From positions 2,293,959-2,319,112 of the forward strand of contig BFEA01000069.1 in the NCBI GenBank assembly GCA_003427395.1: a DNA stretch of 25,154 bases, read 5' to 3'. Below are positions 17,980 through 25,154 of this stretch, one piece after another. The position numbers were made by a program, and so were the translations under genes. The notes beneath the pieces are model-generated. The model did no database searches. It had not been told where the DNA came from and was given only the letters and a program-made list of their open reading frames with translations. Origin of the DNA: Chara braunii. Taxonomy: Eukaryota; Streptophyta; Charophyceae; Charales; Characeae. Position 1 is the stretch's first letter. Every line of letters starts with the position of its first letter.

Positions 17980-17997
17980 ATTAGAGCCAAGTTCCAC

Positions 17998-18106
17998 TAC
18001 CTTCTTCACGCGAATACAACGTACGGCGATTATTGCTGTATCTAGACTCAAAGTTGCCCCAAATACAGCTATAATGACCGGACGTTGTATTCGGGGGAAG
18101 ACGGTA
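17998..18106. mobile_element. Tc1/mariner-like MITE, copy D (105 bp plus TA)
   Basis: Arms read CCTTCTTCACGCGAATACAACGTACGG and, inverted, CCGTCTTCCCCCGAATACAACGTCCGG. Both continue into AT(T)ATTGCTGTAT-like words. TA lies at both ends. Same subfamily as copy A at 11357. It begins three bases beyond the target duplication of the LINE at 16066-17980. Confidence 0.8.
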
Positions 18107-18205
18107 GGGGCATTTCACAGTAGTATCCCTTTTTTACTCCGTCATGGGGTACCACTAGGGGCATTTCACAGTAGTATCCCTTTTTTACTCCGTCATTGGG
18201 TAGGG
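18105..18205. repeat. Tandem duplication, 51-bp unit, two copies
   Basis: TAGGGGCATTTCACAGTAGT...CTCCGTCAT occurs at 18105-18155 and 18156-18205, nearly identical. The first copy overlaps the TAG at the end of MITE copy D. The following 250 bp contain no recognised feature. Confidence 0.9.
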
Positions 18206-18457
18206 GGGCAGGGTCCTGTAGGGGCAATGAGTTCCCTCAGTGCCTGAATGCGACCTTGTTTTAGAGTTCCTTCAATTTCCGCAACGGCAGATTGCTATGC
18301 TCTCGTAGACTAGTCGCCGGTCGGCCGCCAGCCTGGCTGCGCCCCCACGCCCGAGCGTGGTATCAGTTAGTATTCCCACAGACTGTTGAAACTCGTGACC
18401 TAGTGAACCAATCTCGAATCCAGACCAGATACTGAATTATATAATCGACGAGATGAT

Positions 18458-18579
18458 GGGCCTCGCTGCACTACTCTCGAAATGCACAAAAGACAAAGTT
18501 CATGGTGGTGTATCTTTCCATATCCTAGCAGAGGATTCACTCTCGTTTTGCACATTTCGAGAGTAGTGCAGCGAGGCCC
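18458..18579 (+). mobile_element. 122-bp MITE, GGGCC ends, GAT duplication
   Basis: Perfect 21-bp inverted ends GGGCCTCGCTGCACTACTCTC extended by CGAAATG(C/T)(A)CA, flanked by GAT on both sides. Same length and interior as the element at 10889 in the opposite orientation. Confidence 0.9.
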
Positions 18580-19150
18580 GATATCAAGGTTTTCATATTT
18601 CCTCGTCAACTTGAGTATGGATTTGAACACGGTCTACATATCTTTCTTTCTTTCTTTTTTGTTTTGTTTTTTTTGTTTTTTTTAATGAATTACACGTCTG
18701 CAGATTACCAGTTTGGGACCTTAACGATGATTTTTTTTTTTTATTATTTTTTTTTGGATATCTCAAGCCTGCTGCCCTTTTTAAGAAACAAGGGGCAGTA
18801 AAGGAACCAGCACATTTTACAAGGAATCTGTGCGCAATGGCGGTTAGATACGTCCGAGGACGGCCTAGCATGCTTGAGTGTCCACAGAGCGGACGCTGGC
18901 ACCTCGCTCGAATCGTGGAGCGAACCTTCTGCACCTCGAAGACCCAGAGGGTCGGTCGAGGCACCCAATGGGTTCTCGAAAGAATTTGACCCCCAATTGT
19001 GGTCAGCTACGACACGCCGGACAGTGGACACGGTATTGTCGCAATGTCGTGTGCCCCACGTGGGACCTGCCCGAAAAGAAAATGAAAATAAAAATAAAAC
19101 AAACATGGGACCTGCCAAAAAAAAAAGTGTCCACAAATTTCAAGTTCAGG
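18580..19150. other. Non-coding, T-rich then mixed sequence
   Basis: T-rich tracts at 18640-18685 and 18729-18756, then GC-richer sequence with the palindromic word CCCACGTGGGACC (19058-19070) and a second GGGACCTGCC copy at 19108. No gene supported. Confidence 0.4.
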
Positions 19151-19155
19151 GGCTA

Positions 19156-19240
19156 GGTCCCACTTGCACGAGTTAAGAGATACTGACCGTAGATAGCAAA
19201 GATCAACGGCCGAAATCTCCTAATTTGCGCAAGTGGGACC
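19156..19240. mobile_element. Small foldback element, GGTCCCACTTGC ends
   Basis: GGTCCCACTTGC at 19156 and its inverted copy GCAAGTGGGACC ending at 19240 bound 85 bp. The same GGGACC word recurs just upstream and downstream (19065, 19108). No clear target duplication. Confidence 0.45.
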
Positions 19241-19407
19241 TTGCCCCAGGGGCCACGAGGCCTCAGTGGTCCCATTAGCAGTCGGATAGGAGTTTGGCCG
19301 ATCCAGTGTGACACGACAGGTTCATTACGAATTTCTGGGGTGAGAAAACAGGAGGAGGCAAAAAAAACAAAAAAAACAGAGATCTCCCACCTGAAATCAC
19401 GACAGAG

Positions 19408-20125
19408 CTCCACTCCGCTGCTACAGTACCAAACCAAACAGGGAGTCCAGCTCCAGCAAATTCAGATCAAGAAATCAGCGGTGTCGAAGGCTGTTAGCCA
19501 CGCAAGATCTCAGAATATTGAAGGGGTCACAGAACACAAGCTTTGCTCCTTCTGGAAAGGGTTATTGAAAACCCCAGTGCAAAAGCATGCTAGCCTCATG
19601 TGGCTGCAATCAATGCTGGTGATTGCTACGGCGGTTTGGCTTTCTGACAAAGGGATGGATATTCCAACCCAGTGCCTGAGATGTCAATGGGGCTGGGAGA
19701 ATATGCTCCACCTATGGTTATATTGCCCACTTGCAGATGAACTTCTCATCTGGTGGAAAAGGCACTGGGCTAATATTACTAGAGGGGCCTTTGATTGGAC
19801 GGATACATGGATGCTGACTGGCCTCCTCCCGACTACCCTGACCTACAACTCCGAGCTGGGTTACCTGGCGGTATGCTGCAGAGGGGTCATAATGGACACA
19901 ATATGGGCAGCAAGGAACGCCTGCATTTTTAGAGGCGAAACTATGTCACTTAGCCAACAGCAGGCACGTATCAAAATGAACCTAAGACTTATTATACGTG
20001 CTGATTGGCTCCGGAAGAACTTCATATGGTTCAGCAAGACATGGGTGATAGGGAACCGCCTAGCTTCAATAAATCAGGAGGGCAAAATGGTTATTTGTAC
20101 ATGGCTATCAGACACCCATGACTGA
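19408..20125 (+). CDS. LINE polyprotein C-terminal fragment (copy 2)
   Basis: The frame is open from 19241 to the stop at 20123-20125, but only the part from 19408 is LINE. The preceding 55 codons are host flank read through by chance. The zinc-binding block CLRC-x8-H-x4-C (QWGWENMLHLW) lies near residue 146 of the 19241 frame. The C-terminus ends W(L)SDTHD, like WLLDSHD in copy 1. The 150-residue C-terminal block is about 54% identical to copy 1, so the two copies come from distinct lineages of one clade and not from a recent burst. No reverse transcriptase or endonuclease remains. Confidence 0.8.
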
Positions 20126-20361
20126 CATGGGGGTAGTCTGAGCAGGATGTTGTTGGGGCAGCAGGCAGCGGATCGAGAGTCAAGGTCTTACTGTATGGTA
20201 TATGGTTTCTGTGATGGATCACGAGGTGGATTGATAGATCATATATGGCTGGATGAGTTGAGACATTTTAATTTTTTAGTAATTTCAGCCATCTTTTCTG
20301 GGCTTCATGTTTATTTTTTTGGGAAGTACCTGTTGTCATTTCTTTGAGAGGCTAGAGGTTT

Positions 20362-20385
20362 GGGACGCTGGACCCGGTTTCCAGC
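20362..20385 (+). other. LINE 3'-tail hairpin, copy 2
   Basis: GGGAC, arm GCTGGA, loop CCCGGTT, arm TCCAGC. Perfect stem. It differs from copy 1 at a single base. Confidence 0.7.
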
Positions 20386-20506
20386 GAAGTGCTTCTTCTT
20401 GGTAACCCCGGGTAGAATTGTGAGGTCCCCGGCCTCGTCCACTATTATTTTTTTTGGGAATATAATGTGATGTCTTCCCAAAAAAAAAAAATAAAAAAAA
20501 AAAATA

Positions 20507-20573
20507 ACGGCAGAAATATTTGGAATATAATTGAATGTGTTAAAAAAAAAAAAAAAAAAAAAATCACGGCAGA
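20507..20573 (+). mobile_element. Ultra-short second LINE-tail insertion inside the poly(A) region
   Basis: After the first A tract the word ACGGCAGA (20507-20514) repeats the target duplication of the LINE. It is followed by TTTGGAATATAATTGAATGTGTT and a second A tract (20542-20563), then ACGGCAGA again at 20566-20573. The 27-bp insert resembles the LINE's own 3' end (TTTTGGGAATATAATGTGATGTCTT, about 20452-20475). Confidence 0.5.
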
Positions 20574-20940
20574 GTGCTTCTCAGCCATCAGATCACAAAT
20601 GATCTGATGGTGGTGGTTGCAACAACAGTGCAGAAATTAACTGCCACATTTTCCGGAGTCAGCAGTGATCCTGACACCCTCCATATACTCCGTGATTGAA
20701 GGAGGGCTCCACCCAATGAGATAATTGCACAACAGCAAGCAAAATACTGAAAATCTTCTGTGGGCCTATGGTCAACCCGCTTTTTTTTGGGGTTGGCCAT
20801 GCCCCCAACGGGGGCCTCGGCCCACATGCCATTGAATAGTATAGTTTACTAGTCTGTGTGACAGTCGAAGGAGGGAAACCACAGTAGTGAGGCGAGTTCC
20901 TTTGTGTGTTTCCTCAGAGGATTGTAAGCCTCATAGCACT

Positions 20941-21074
20941 GGCACTTTGAGAAATGTATCCAGCCATTTTCAGGGCCGAATAGGTGTTCCCTTTTTTTTT
21001 TTTTCCTCAACCGTGATCACAATGGCACTTAGAGGAATGTATCCAGCCATTTTCATGGCCCGATCCGTGTTTCC
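20941..21074. repeat. Diverged direct repeat, two 51-bp units
   Basis: GGCACTT(T/A)GAG(A/G)AATGTATCC followed by AGCCATTTTCA(G/T)GGCC occurs at 20941-20991 and 21024-21074. The units are separated by T-rich sequence containing GTGATCAC. No gene is present between 20575 and 21290; a GGGCC-MITE-like right-end word (AGTAGTGAGGCGAG) occurs at 20884. Confidence 0.75.
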
Positions 21075-21812
21075 ATTTTTTGTTTTTGTTTTTCGTTTCT
21101 GGAATCTGAGAATCTCGTCACGAGGCTGAGATGCCCTCACTGAAGGCACACTCACACTACCACTTCCAAGGGTCTCGTTCGACACCACTTGGAAATTGCT
21201 ATTTTTCAAGGAAGCATTGTTCGACCCCGCCCTAATCACGCACCCTTGAAGTCGCTAATTGTTTCCACATCCCCGCGGCAAAGTGTCCGCCCTTGAAACG
21301 AAAGTGCGGCCCAGGCAAATCGACCGAAATCGAAAGGGAGCCTCGCGAGGTCACTTGGGGCGCAAGGGTTTCGGCCTTCGGGACGCGTGAATCGCGGTTT
21401 TCAGGTGCTTTCGTCCTTCTCTCCACGGAGGCAGAACTGTTCCTGGTACAAACCAGCTTTTGTCCGACGTTCGCAGTGGGACTGTGGAACCGGGGGCGGT
21501 ACCAACGGCAACCCGAGGTGCCAGTTTCGGCAGCAAAGGGTCATCACGCCGACCGTTACAGGGCGGAGGCTGTGTTGCGGGGAACGGTAGTGTGTTTTTT
21601 CAAATTCAAACCAGCGTGCCCCGGGCGCAATGCGGCAGTGCTGCGTTTCCTTGCATGACCGTTGTTGTGCAGAGGAGCAAACGGGCAGGTTACAGTGTCC
21701 CGGTGCGGTTGTGTGTGTCCTCCGGCATGGCAGTAGCGAGTCACGTGGCCAGCATAAAGTGCACGATCATGGTGGCTGTGTGCGTTGTCCATTGCCCTGT
21801 TGTCGCGTTCTG

Positions 21813-22793
21813 ATGACGCAAGTGCGTATGGCAGACCTGTTGAGGAAGACTGCTCTCCTTGCTCTCCTCCTGTTCGCCTTGCTGGCCGTTCTTGTCGTCC
21901 AGCTGTGGCAGCTAGGCAGGCGGGCTGCAGTACAGCGTCGGCCGAAGTCGTCGAAGAAGAAGGTTAGGTTCGTAGGTGCAGAAAAGTCGATGGGGGATTA
22001 TCGTTCAGGGGCGGGGCGAGAGCACGGGATGGAAGGGGCAGGCTTTACCAGCGGGACGGATGTGCAGGAACATCGTTTTGATCCGGCGTTGTACTCGCAT
22101 CTCCCCTCTTGGCAACAGCCCCTGCCAGACGATAATCATTGGGAACCGCCTCTGTCGACTCTTCCACTTGGATGGGGGTCGACGCAGACTTCTTACGACA
22201 CGGTGGGGATACCTCACCGTCGTGCCAGTTCCATGGGGCCCATGTCTGCGCTCCTCGGCGAAGTTCGCGAAGGGGGCGGACATCCTCTTGATCTTCATCT
22301 ATCCCCTTCATGCAGCATGCACGTCTCGAGGACGCTGATCGTCGACCACAGCAGCGATGGCCGCCGTCCCATGACAGTTGCAACGGATGTGCCTACGAAG
22401 GGATTGTCCAGCGTGTCAGTGAATCGGCAACAAGAAGTGGCGATGAAGGACATTGGTGCGGCTGCTGTGGATAGCGTGCAGAGGGGTGTAACGGGTGGGA
22501 CGACGGCTGCAGAATCCCCGCCTGTCATTGAAGGAATCATAGCGCGAGTGTCAAACATGCGTGCGACGGGCCAAGGTGAACAGGGTGGCGTCGGGAACGC
22601 GGGTTGTGAGGAAGAGGGTGAAGTCGATGGCGACGACGAAGATGACTCAGATACTGATGAGGAGGAGGAGGACGGTGTTCAAGAAGTGACAACTCGTGGG
22701 GGCAAGAAAAAAGGAAGCAATGGCCATGGGAAACTTGAAGGTAAGGCCAAGAAAGGTGGCAAGGGGGGTGGCGGGAACAAGAGGGGGCTGTGA
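21813..22793 (+). CDS. N-terminal part of a broken Myb/SANT-like gene
   Basis: The frame is open from 21630. The Met at 21813 is preferred as start because the preceding 61 codons are an unusual Cys-rich stretch. A hydrophobic segment follows at once (KTALLALLLFALLAVLVVQL), able to act as a membrane anchor. Then come a Lys/Arg patch, about 200 residues of low-conservation sequence, an Asp/Glu block near residue 345 of the 21630 frame (DGDDEDDSDTDEEEED) and a Gly/Lys-rich tail. The TGA at 22791-22793 stops it exactly where the Myb-like domain starts one frame over. The acidic-then-basic linker followed by the domain indicates one original gene with a frameshift at about 22785. Confidence 0.5.
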   Translation: MTQVRMADLLRKTALLALLLFALLAVLVVQLWQLGRRAAVQRRPKSSKKKVRFVGAEKSMGDYRSGAGREHGMEGAGFTSGTDVQEHRFDPALYSHLPSWQQPLPDDNHWEPPLSTLPLGWGSTQTSYDTVGIPHRRASSMGPMSALLGEVREGGGHPLDLHLSPSCSMHVSRTLIVDHSSDGRRPMTVATDVPTKGLSSVSVNRQQEVAMKDIGAAAVDSVQRGVTGGTTAAESPPVIEGIIARVSNMRATGQGEQGGVGNAGCEEEGEVDGDDEDDSDTDEEEEDGVQEVTTRGGKKKGSNGHGKLEGKAKKGGKGGGGNKRGL

Positions 22794-23575
22794 AATCTGA
22801 ACGAATCCCTCGTTCTTGTGCGGTGCAAGAGGGATATCAGGAGGACTACCTCACGAATGCTGGTAGAAACTTTGCGCGGATGAAGATGAAAGAGTGGAAG
22901 TGGACGGACATATCAAACCGGATGAGGCAGCAAGGTGTAATGCGAGACTGGGACTCGTGCATGAAGAGGTGGGAGAACGTCATTGGCCATTACAAGAAAG
23001 TGCTTGAGAGGGAGAAGGAGTCTGGTGTGGAATCCTTCTTCACACAGACGCCGAAGCAGCGCAAGCAGCTCGGGTACAAGTTCACGATGGACCGGATGGT
23101 GTATGACGCCATTGACGGGATGCAGCAGGATAACTAGGCTATACATCCGCCAAATCTGGCGGACTCGGGCATTCCCCAACCTCAACAGTCCCAACAAGGC
23201 GAGAAAAGCCATGTCCACGGGCCACCGGCCACAAGCGAGACATCCGCCAGTGAAAACGGTGAAGGTGAAGGCGGTGATGGGTGCGGCACCCGGTCGTCAG
23301 GGTCCGCACGCCACGGAAAGAGGAAGAATGTCCGCCAGCTCGCGTTCGACTCTGACTGATGTCATGAAGACCCACTCCACCGTCGTCGCCGATTCTGTGG
23401 ACCGCGCAAGCAAACGACAATGTGAGGTGCTTAAGCGATAATGCGACATAATGGAACGTGAAGCGATGACGCAAGAAAAGGCAATGCGAGGTGTTGGACG
23501 TCGGCCAGTGGATGCTTTGCGATGCTCTGCTGAAGATAGTGTCGGCGTTGTCCCGCTAGCGATGACTTTCGCCAT
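22790..23575 (+). pseudogene. Myb/SANT-like (trihelix-type) DNA-binding domain and decayed C-terminus
   Basis: The frame from 22790 to a TAG at 23135-23137 encodes a helical domain with the spaced aromatic pattern of Myb/SANT-like domains: WKWTDISNRM, then DWDSCMKRWENVIGHYKKV. The coding pattern continues in the same frame (AIHPPNLADSG, later GKRKNVRQLAFDSD) to a TGA at 23357. After a frameshift it goes on as TDVMKTHSTVVADSVDRASK and, across a TAA at 23439-23441, CDIMEREAMTQEKAMR, a probable coiled coil. Three stops and at least two frameshifts show the gene is dead. Such domains occur in transcription factors and in the Myb-like partner protein of PIF/Harbinger transposons. The linked 3-bp-duplication MITEs make the second origin attractive but unproven. 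The AT-rich element at 23609 lies just downstream. Confidence 0.65.
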
Positions 23576-23608
23576 TGTCGGGGAAAAAAAGCGCTATAGT
23601 CAAGATGC

Positions 23609-24134
23609 TACAACAGAAAAATTCCCACGAGAAATGAATGTTGAAAAAACATTCCATAAAGAAAAAATCCTTCATATTTATAAATTATCATTCCAATGTT
23701 CATCCAATTCAAAAATTTTCAGTTTTATTTGATAAGATCTCGTCTAAATACGAGTTTTCCCTTCTAACTACATCCATTTGTTCAAGATGGAATGGAAGTC
23801 TGGACGAGTTTATGAAATGTTTTAGTTAAACTTTCATTCTACTGCAAGAAATATCTTCTAATTTAGATTGGATTAACATATTAATGACTGAAAATCCTTA
23901 CTTAGAATGACAGTCCACTTAAAATATTCCATGAACTCGTCCGCACTTTCATTACATCTCTAGCATGCAGTTCAAATAAGAAGAAATACCCCATTGCTGG
24001 AAGGAAAGTTTTTAAGTAAGACATGAAATTTTAAAATTGGAATGACATTTTTTAAGATGGAATGAAAATTTAAAATTTAGAATGTAATTTCACTATAGAA
24101 TGATTATTTAATTCTAGGAAATTTTTCCGTTGTA
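23609..24134. mobile_element. 526-bp AT-rich foldback element with TA ends
   Basis: TACAACAGAAAAATTCCC at the left end is inverted as GGAAATTTTTCCGTTGTA at the right end. Both outer dinucleotides are TA, consistent with a Tc1/mariner-type target duplication. Internal inverted pairs exist too: GGACGAGTTTATGAAATGTT at about 23801 against the inverted AATATTCCATGAACTCGTCC at about 23922. Short GGAATG/CATTCC words occur throughout. Its base composition is far more AT-rich than the sequence on either side. No coding capacity. Confidence 0.75.
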
Positions 24135-24349
24135 TTTCACCTCAAACCGCATTGACGATCCCGCTCCCTTACTAATGTGGACACTTTTTTTATATCGAAT
24201 TTGAGGAGTTTTTTATCCCTTTTGTGTATTCTATTTTTTTTTTTTCTTCCGACCAGTCCTTTATTATTTTGTTTTTTTGGCGGTTCGTTCGTTTGCACGC
24301 TATCCGACCTGTGCTGCACGGGTGTGGTTTCAATCACCGTCACTCACGC

Positions 24350-24357
24350 CTATAAAA
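24350..24357 (+). promoter_or_regulatory. TATA-box-like CTATAAAAAC
   Basis: CCTATAAAAACGG sits at a sharp change from AT-rich to GC-rich sequence and would place a transcription start near 24380. No convincing plus-strand gene follows within the window, so the role is open. Confidence 0.3.
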
Positions 24358-24537
24358 ACGGGGACAGTGGATGGTGATCGGTAGCATTCTGCGACTGTGC
24401 AGTGGTCAGTCAAGTGGGGTGGTCGTGCTGGTCATCGCGGACGACGTGGTCGACTTGCGCAGCACGGGCGGTGAAGGTAGTTGCACATACCTTCGCCGGT
24501 TTGCAAACCGTGGACGCTTGGCGGATGGTCGGGGTGT

Positions 24538-24972
24538 TCATTGCGGTGCAAGGGGGAAAGGTGAACAAAGCGAGGACGCGTGGCAGTCTTGCGGGCGGTG
24601 TTGTTCATTTGTAGGTTCAGCGTGTTCAGGGAGAGCATGGACGTCGTGGTCGCACTGAGAGGGCGGATCGCGGGGCGGACGGTCGTCTTTTACGAAATGA
24701 GACACCGCAGAGATAGGGACTGACGGGCGTTCGACTTCGTGCACATGGTCACGCGTCATGAAGTGGGGCACTTCGAGTTGGATGGGAATGGGCGTGCTTG
24801 CCTGCGCTTGACTGTCGGTTACGATTTCGCTCATGGATTGCTCACACACGTTGTCGCTTTCACGACGAAGGTCAAGGATGCGATTCTCGATTGGTGGGAT
24901 TTCTGCGTTGATGTTCTCGCCGATCTCGTTGATCTTCTTGTTTCCAACGTGGCGATGGAGTTCAATGATCGC
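24538..24972 (-). CDS. Uncharacterised minus-strand open frame, 144 codons
   Basis: Open from just after a TAA at 24975-24973 down to a stop at 24538. The first part has a helical, charged pattern (IIELHRHVGNKKINEIGENI, then EIPPIENRILDLRRESD) suggesting a coiled coil. The rest is His/Pro-rich and poorly structured. The first ATG is only at 24849, after the best-composed part, so if it is a gene the 5' end must be an exon or a fragment. A retroelement gag remnant is possible. Family not recognised. Confidence 0.3.
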   Translation of the reverse strand, partial: AIIELHRHVGNKKINEIGENINAEIPPIENRILDLRRESDNVCEQSMSEIVTDSQAQASTPIPIQLEVPHFMTRDHVHEVERPSVPISAVSHFVKDDRPPRDPPSQCDHDVHALPEHAEPTNEQHRPQDCHASSLCSPFPLAPQ

Positions 24973-25132
24973 TTAGACGAGACCGCTGCGTACAGGGTCC
25001 ACGTGGATCCGCCACTATACGGTCGTGAGTATCTGCATGGCGAGATCGGGATTGTTCTCGATGGTTTTGAGTGGACACCATGGGTGACTTCGGGGATGCG
25101 AAGATTCTTCTGCGTTTTGGCGTATACTACAC

Positions 25133-25154
25133 GGAGAGAGAGAGAGAGAGAGAG
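25133..25154. repeat. (GA)n microsatellite running off the window edge
   Basis: GA dinucleotides from 25133 to the last base, so the array continues beyond the window. Confidence 0.9.

Larger units (their letters stand above)
16066..17980 (-). mobile_element. LINE retrotransposon copy 1, 5'-truncated, inserted in U2-like DNA
   Basis: The element ends in about 23 A residues (T run 16066-16088 on the plus strand). It is flanked by TTAGAGCC(T/A)AGTTC at 16052-16065 and 17981-17994, a 14-bp target duplication with one mismatch. It contains the C-terminal part of the LINE polyprotein (16467-17979), then a 3' untranslated region with the family hairpin (16241-16264) and the word GAATTGTGGGGTCCCCGGCC, shared with copy 2. 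The endonuclease and reverse transcriptase regions are missing through 5' truncation, the normal outcome of incomplete reverse transcription. Confidence 0.85.
19408..20563 (+). mobile_element. LINE retrotransposon copy 2, 5'-truncated
   Basis: Flanked by TCACG(A/G)CAGAG at 19397-19407 and 20564-20574, an 11-bp target duplication with one mismatch (AAA precedes both). The body holds the polyprotein C-terminus, then the hairpin at 20362, the word GAATTGTGAGGTCCCCGGCC, and two successive A tracts. The start at 19408 coincides with the point where protein similarity to copy 1 begins (TPLLQYQ against VPLYQYS), which independently supports the boundary. Confidence 0.85.

Noticed and set aside
19241-19407. 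N-terminal 55 codons of the 19241-20125 frame as part of a LINE protein
   Set aside because: They lie outside the target duplication, have no similarity to copy 1, and include a GGTCCC foldback end.
20564-20620. Similarity of the copy-2 LINE 3' flank (GCTTCTCAGCC...AGATCA...ATCTG) to the U2 5' end
   Set aside because: The match needs gaps and is too short; the palindrome ATCAGATC...GATCTGAT explains part of it. Not used as evidence for U2 targeting.
24371-24658. Plus-strand 95-codon frame downstream of the TATA-like site
   Set aside because: Arg/Gly/Cys-rich composition typical of GC-rich non-coding sequence, antisense to a better-composed minus-strand frame, with no domain.

Overview
This is eukaryotic nuclear DNA that is dense in repeats. 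It carries spliceosomal snRNA pseudogenes (U2, U6), LINE and Ty3-type retroelement remains, foldback DNA elements (MITEs), long GA/CT microsatellites and isolated N bases typical of a draft assembly. The LINE C-terminal proteins, the Ty3-type integrase and a Myb/SANT-like gene remind me of families I recall as abundant in the charophyte alga Chara braunii. That assignment is from memory, was not searched, and is about 0.4 to 0.5 likely.

Layout. Positions 1-3100 hold low-complexity DNA, a 402-bp foldback element, a (TTTG)n tract, a GA array, a LINE 3' tail and a U2 snRNA pseudogene. The only convincing intact gene lies on the minus strand at 6583-3122: an intronless 1153-residue membrane protein of unknown function, whose former C-terminus seems to continue past two stop codons to 2747. 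From 6.6 to 10.7 kb there is mostly non-coding sequence with GA/CT arrays, a tRNA-like Pol III box pair and a degenerate satellite. From 10.9 to 12.3 kb six or more short insertions are packed together: a 122-bp MITE, two U6 retropseudogenes with poly(A) and target-site duplications, several Tc1/mariner-like MITEs and a LINE 3' end. A decayed Ty3-type integrase with a coding tail follows (12.5-14.6 kb).

From 15.8 to 20.6 kb there are two 5'-truncated LINEs in opposite orientation (16066-17980 minus, 19408-20563 plus), each with a recognisable target-site duplication and poly(A), with MITEs between them. The minus-strand LINE sits inside a U2 snRNA-like sequence. From 21.3 to 23.6 kb is a broken Myb/SANT-like gene, then a 526-bp AT-rich foldback element, a TATA-like site and an uncharacterised minus-strand open frame at the right edge.

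How the parts relate. The most informative signal is a 24-nt hairpin shared by four LINE 3' ends. The encoded proteins of two of them are only about 54% identical, yet every change in the hairpin arms keeps RNA pairing. This suggests a recognition element for the LINE reverse transcriptase. The U6 and probably U2 pseudogenes look like products of the same machinery acting in trans. Three MITEs share GGGCC ends and 3-bp duplications, and others share TA duplications, so at least two cut-and-paste transposases have also acted here. No tightly linked multi-gene system is visible.
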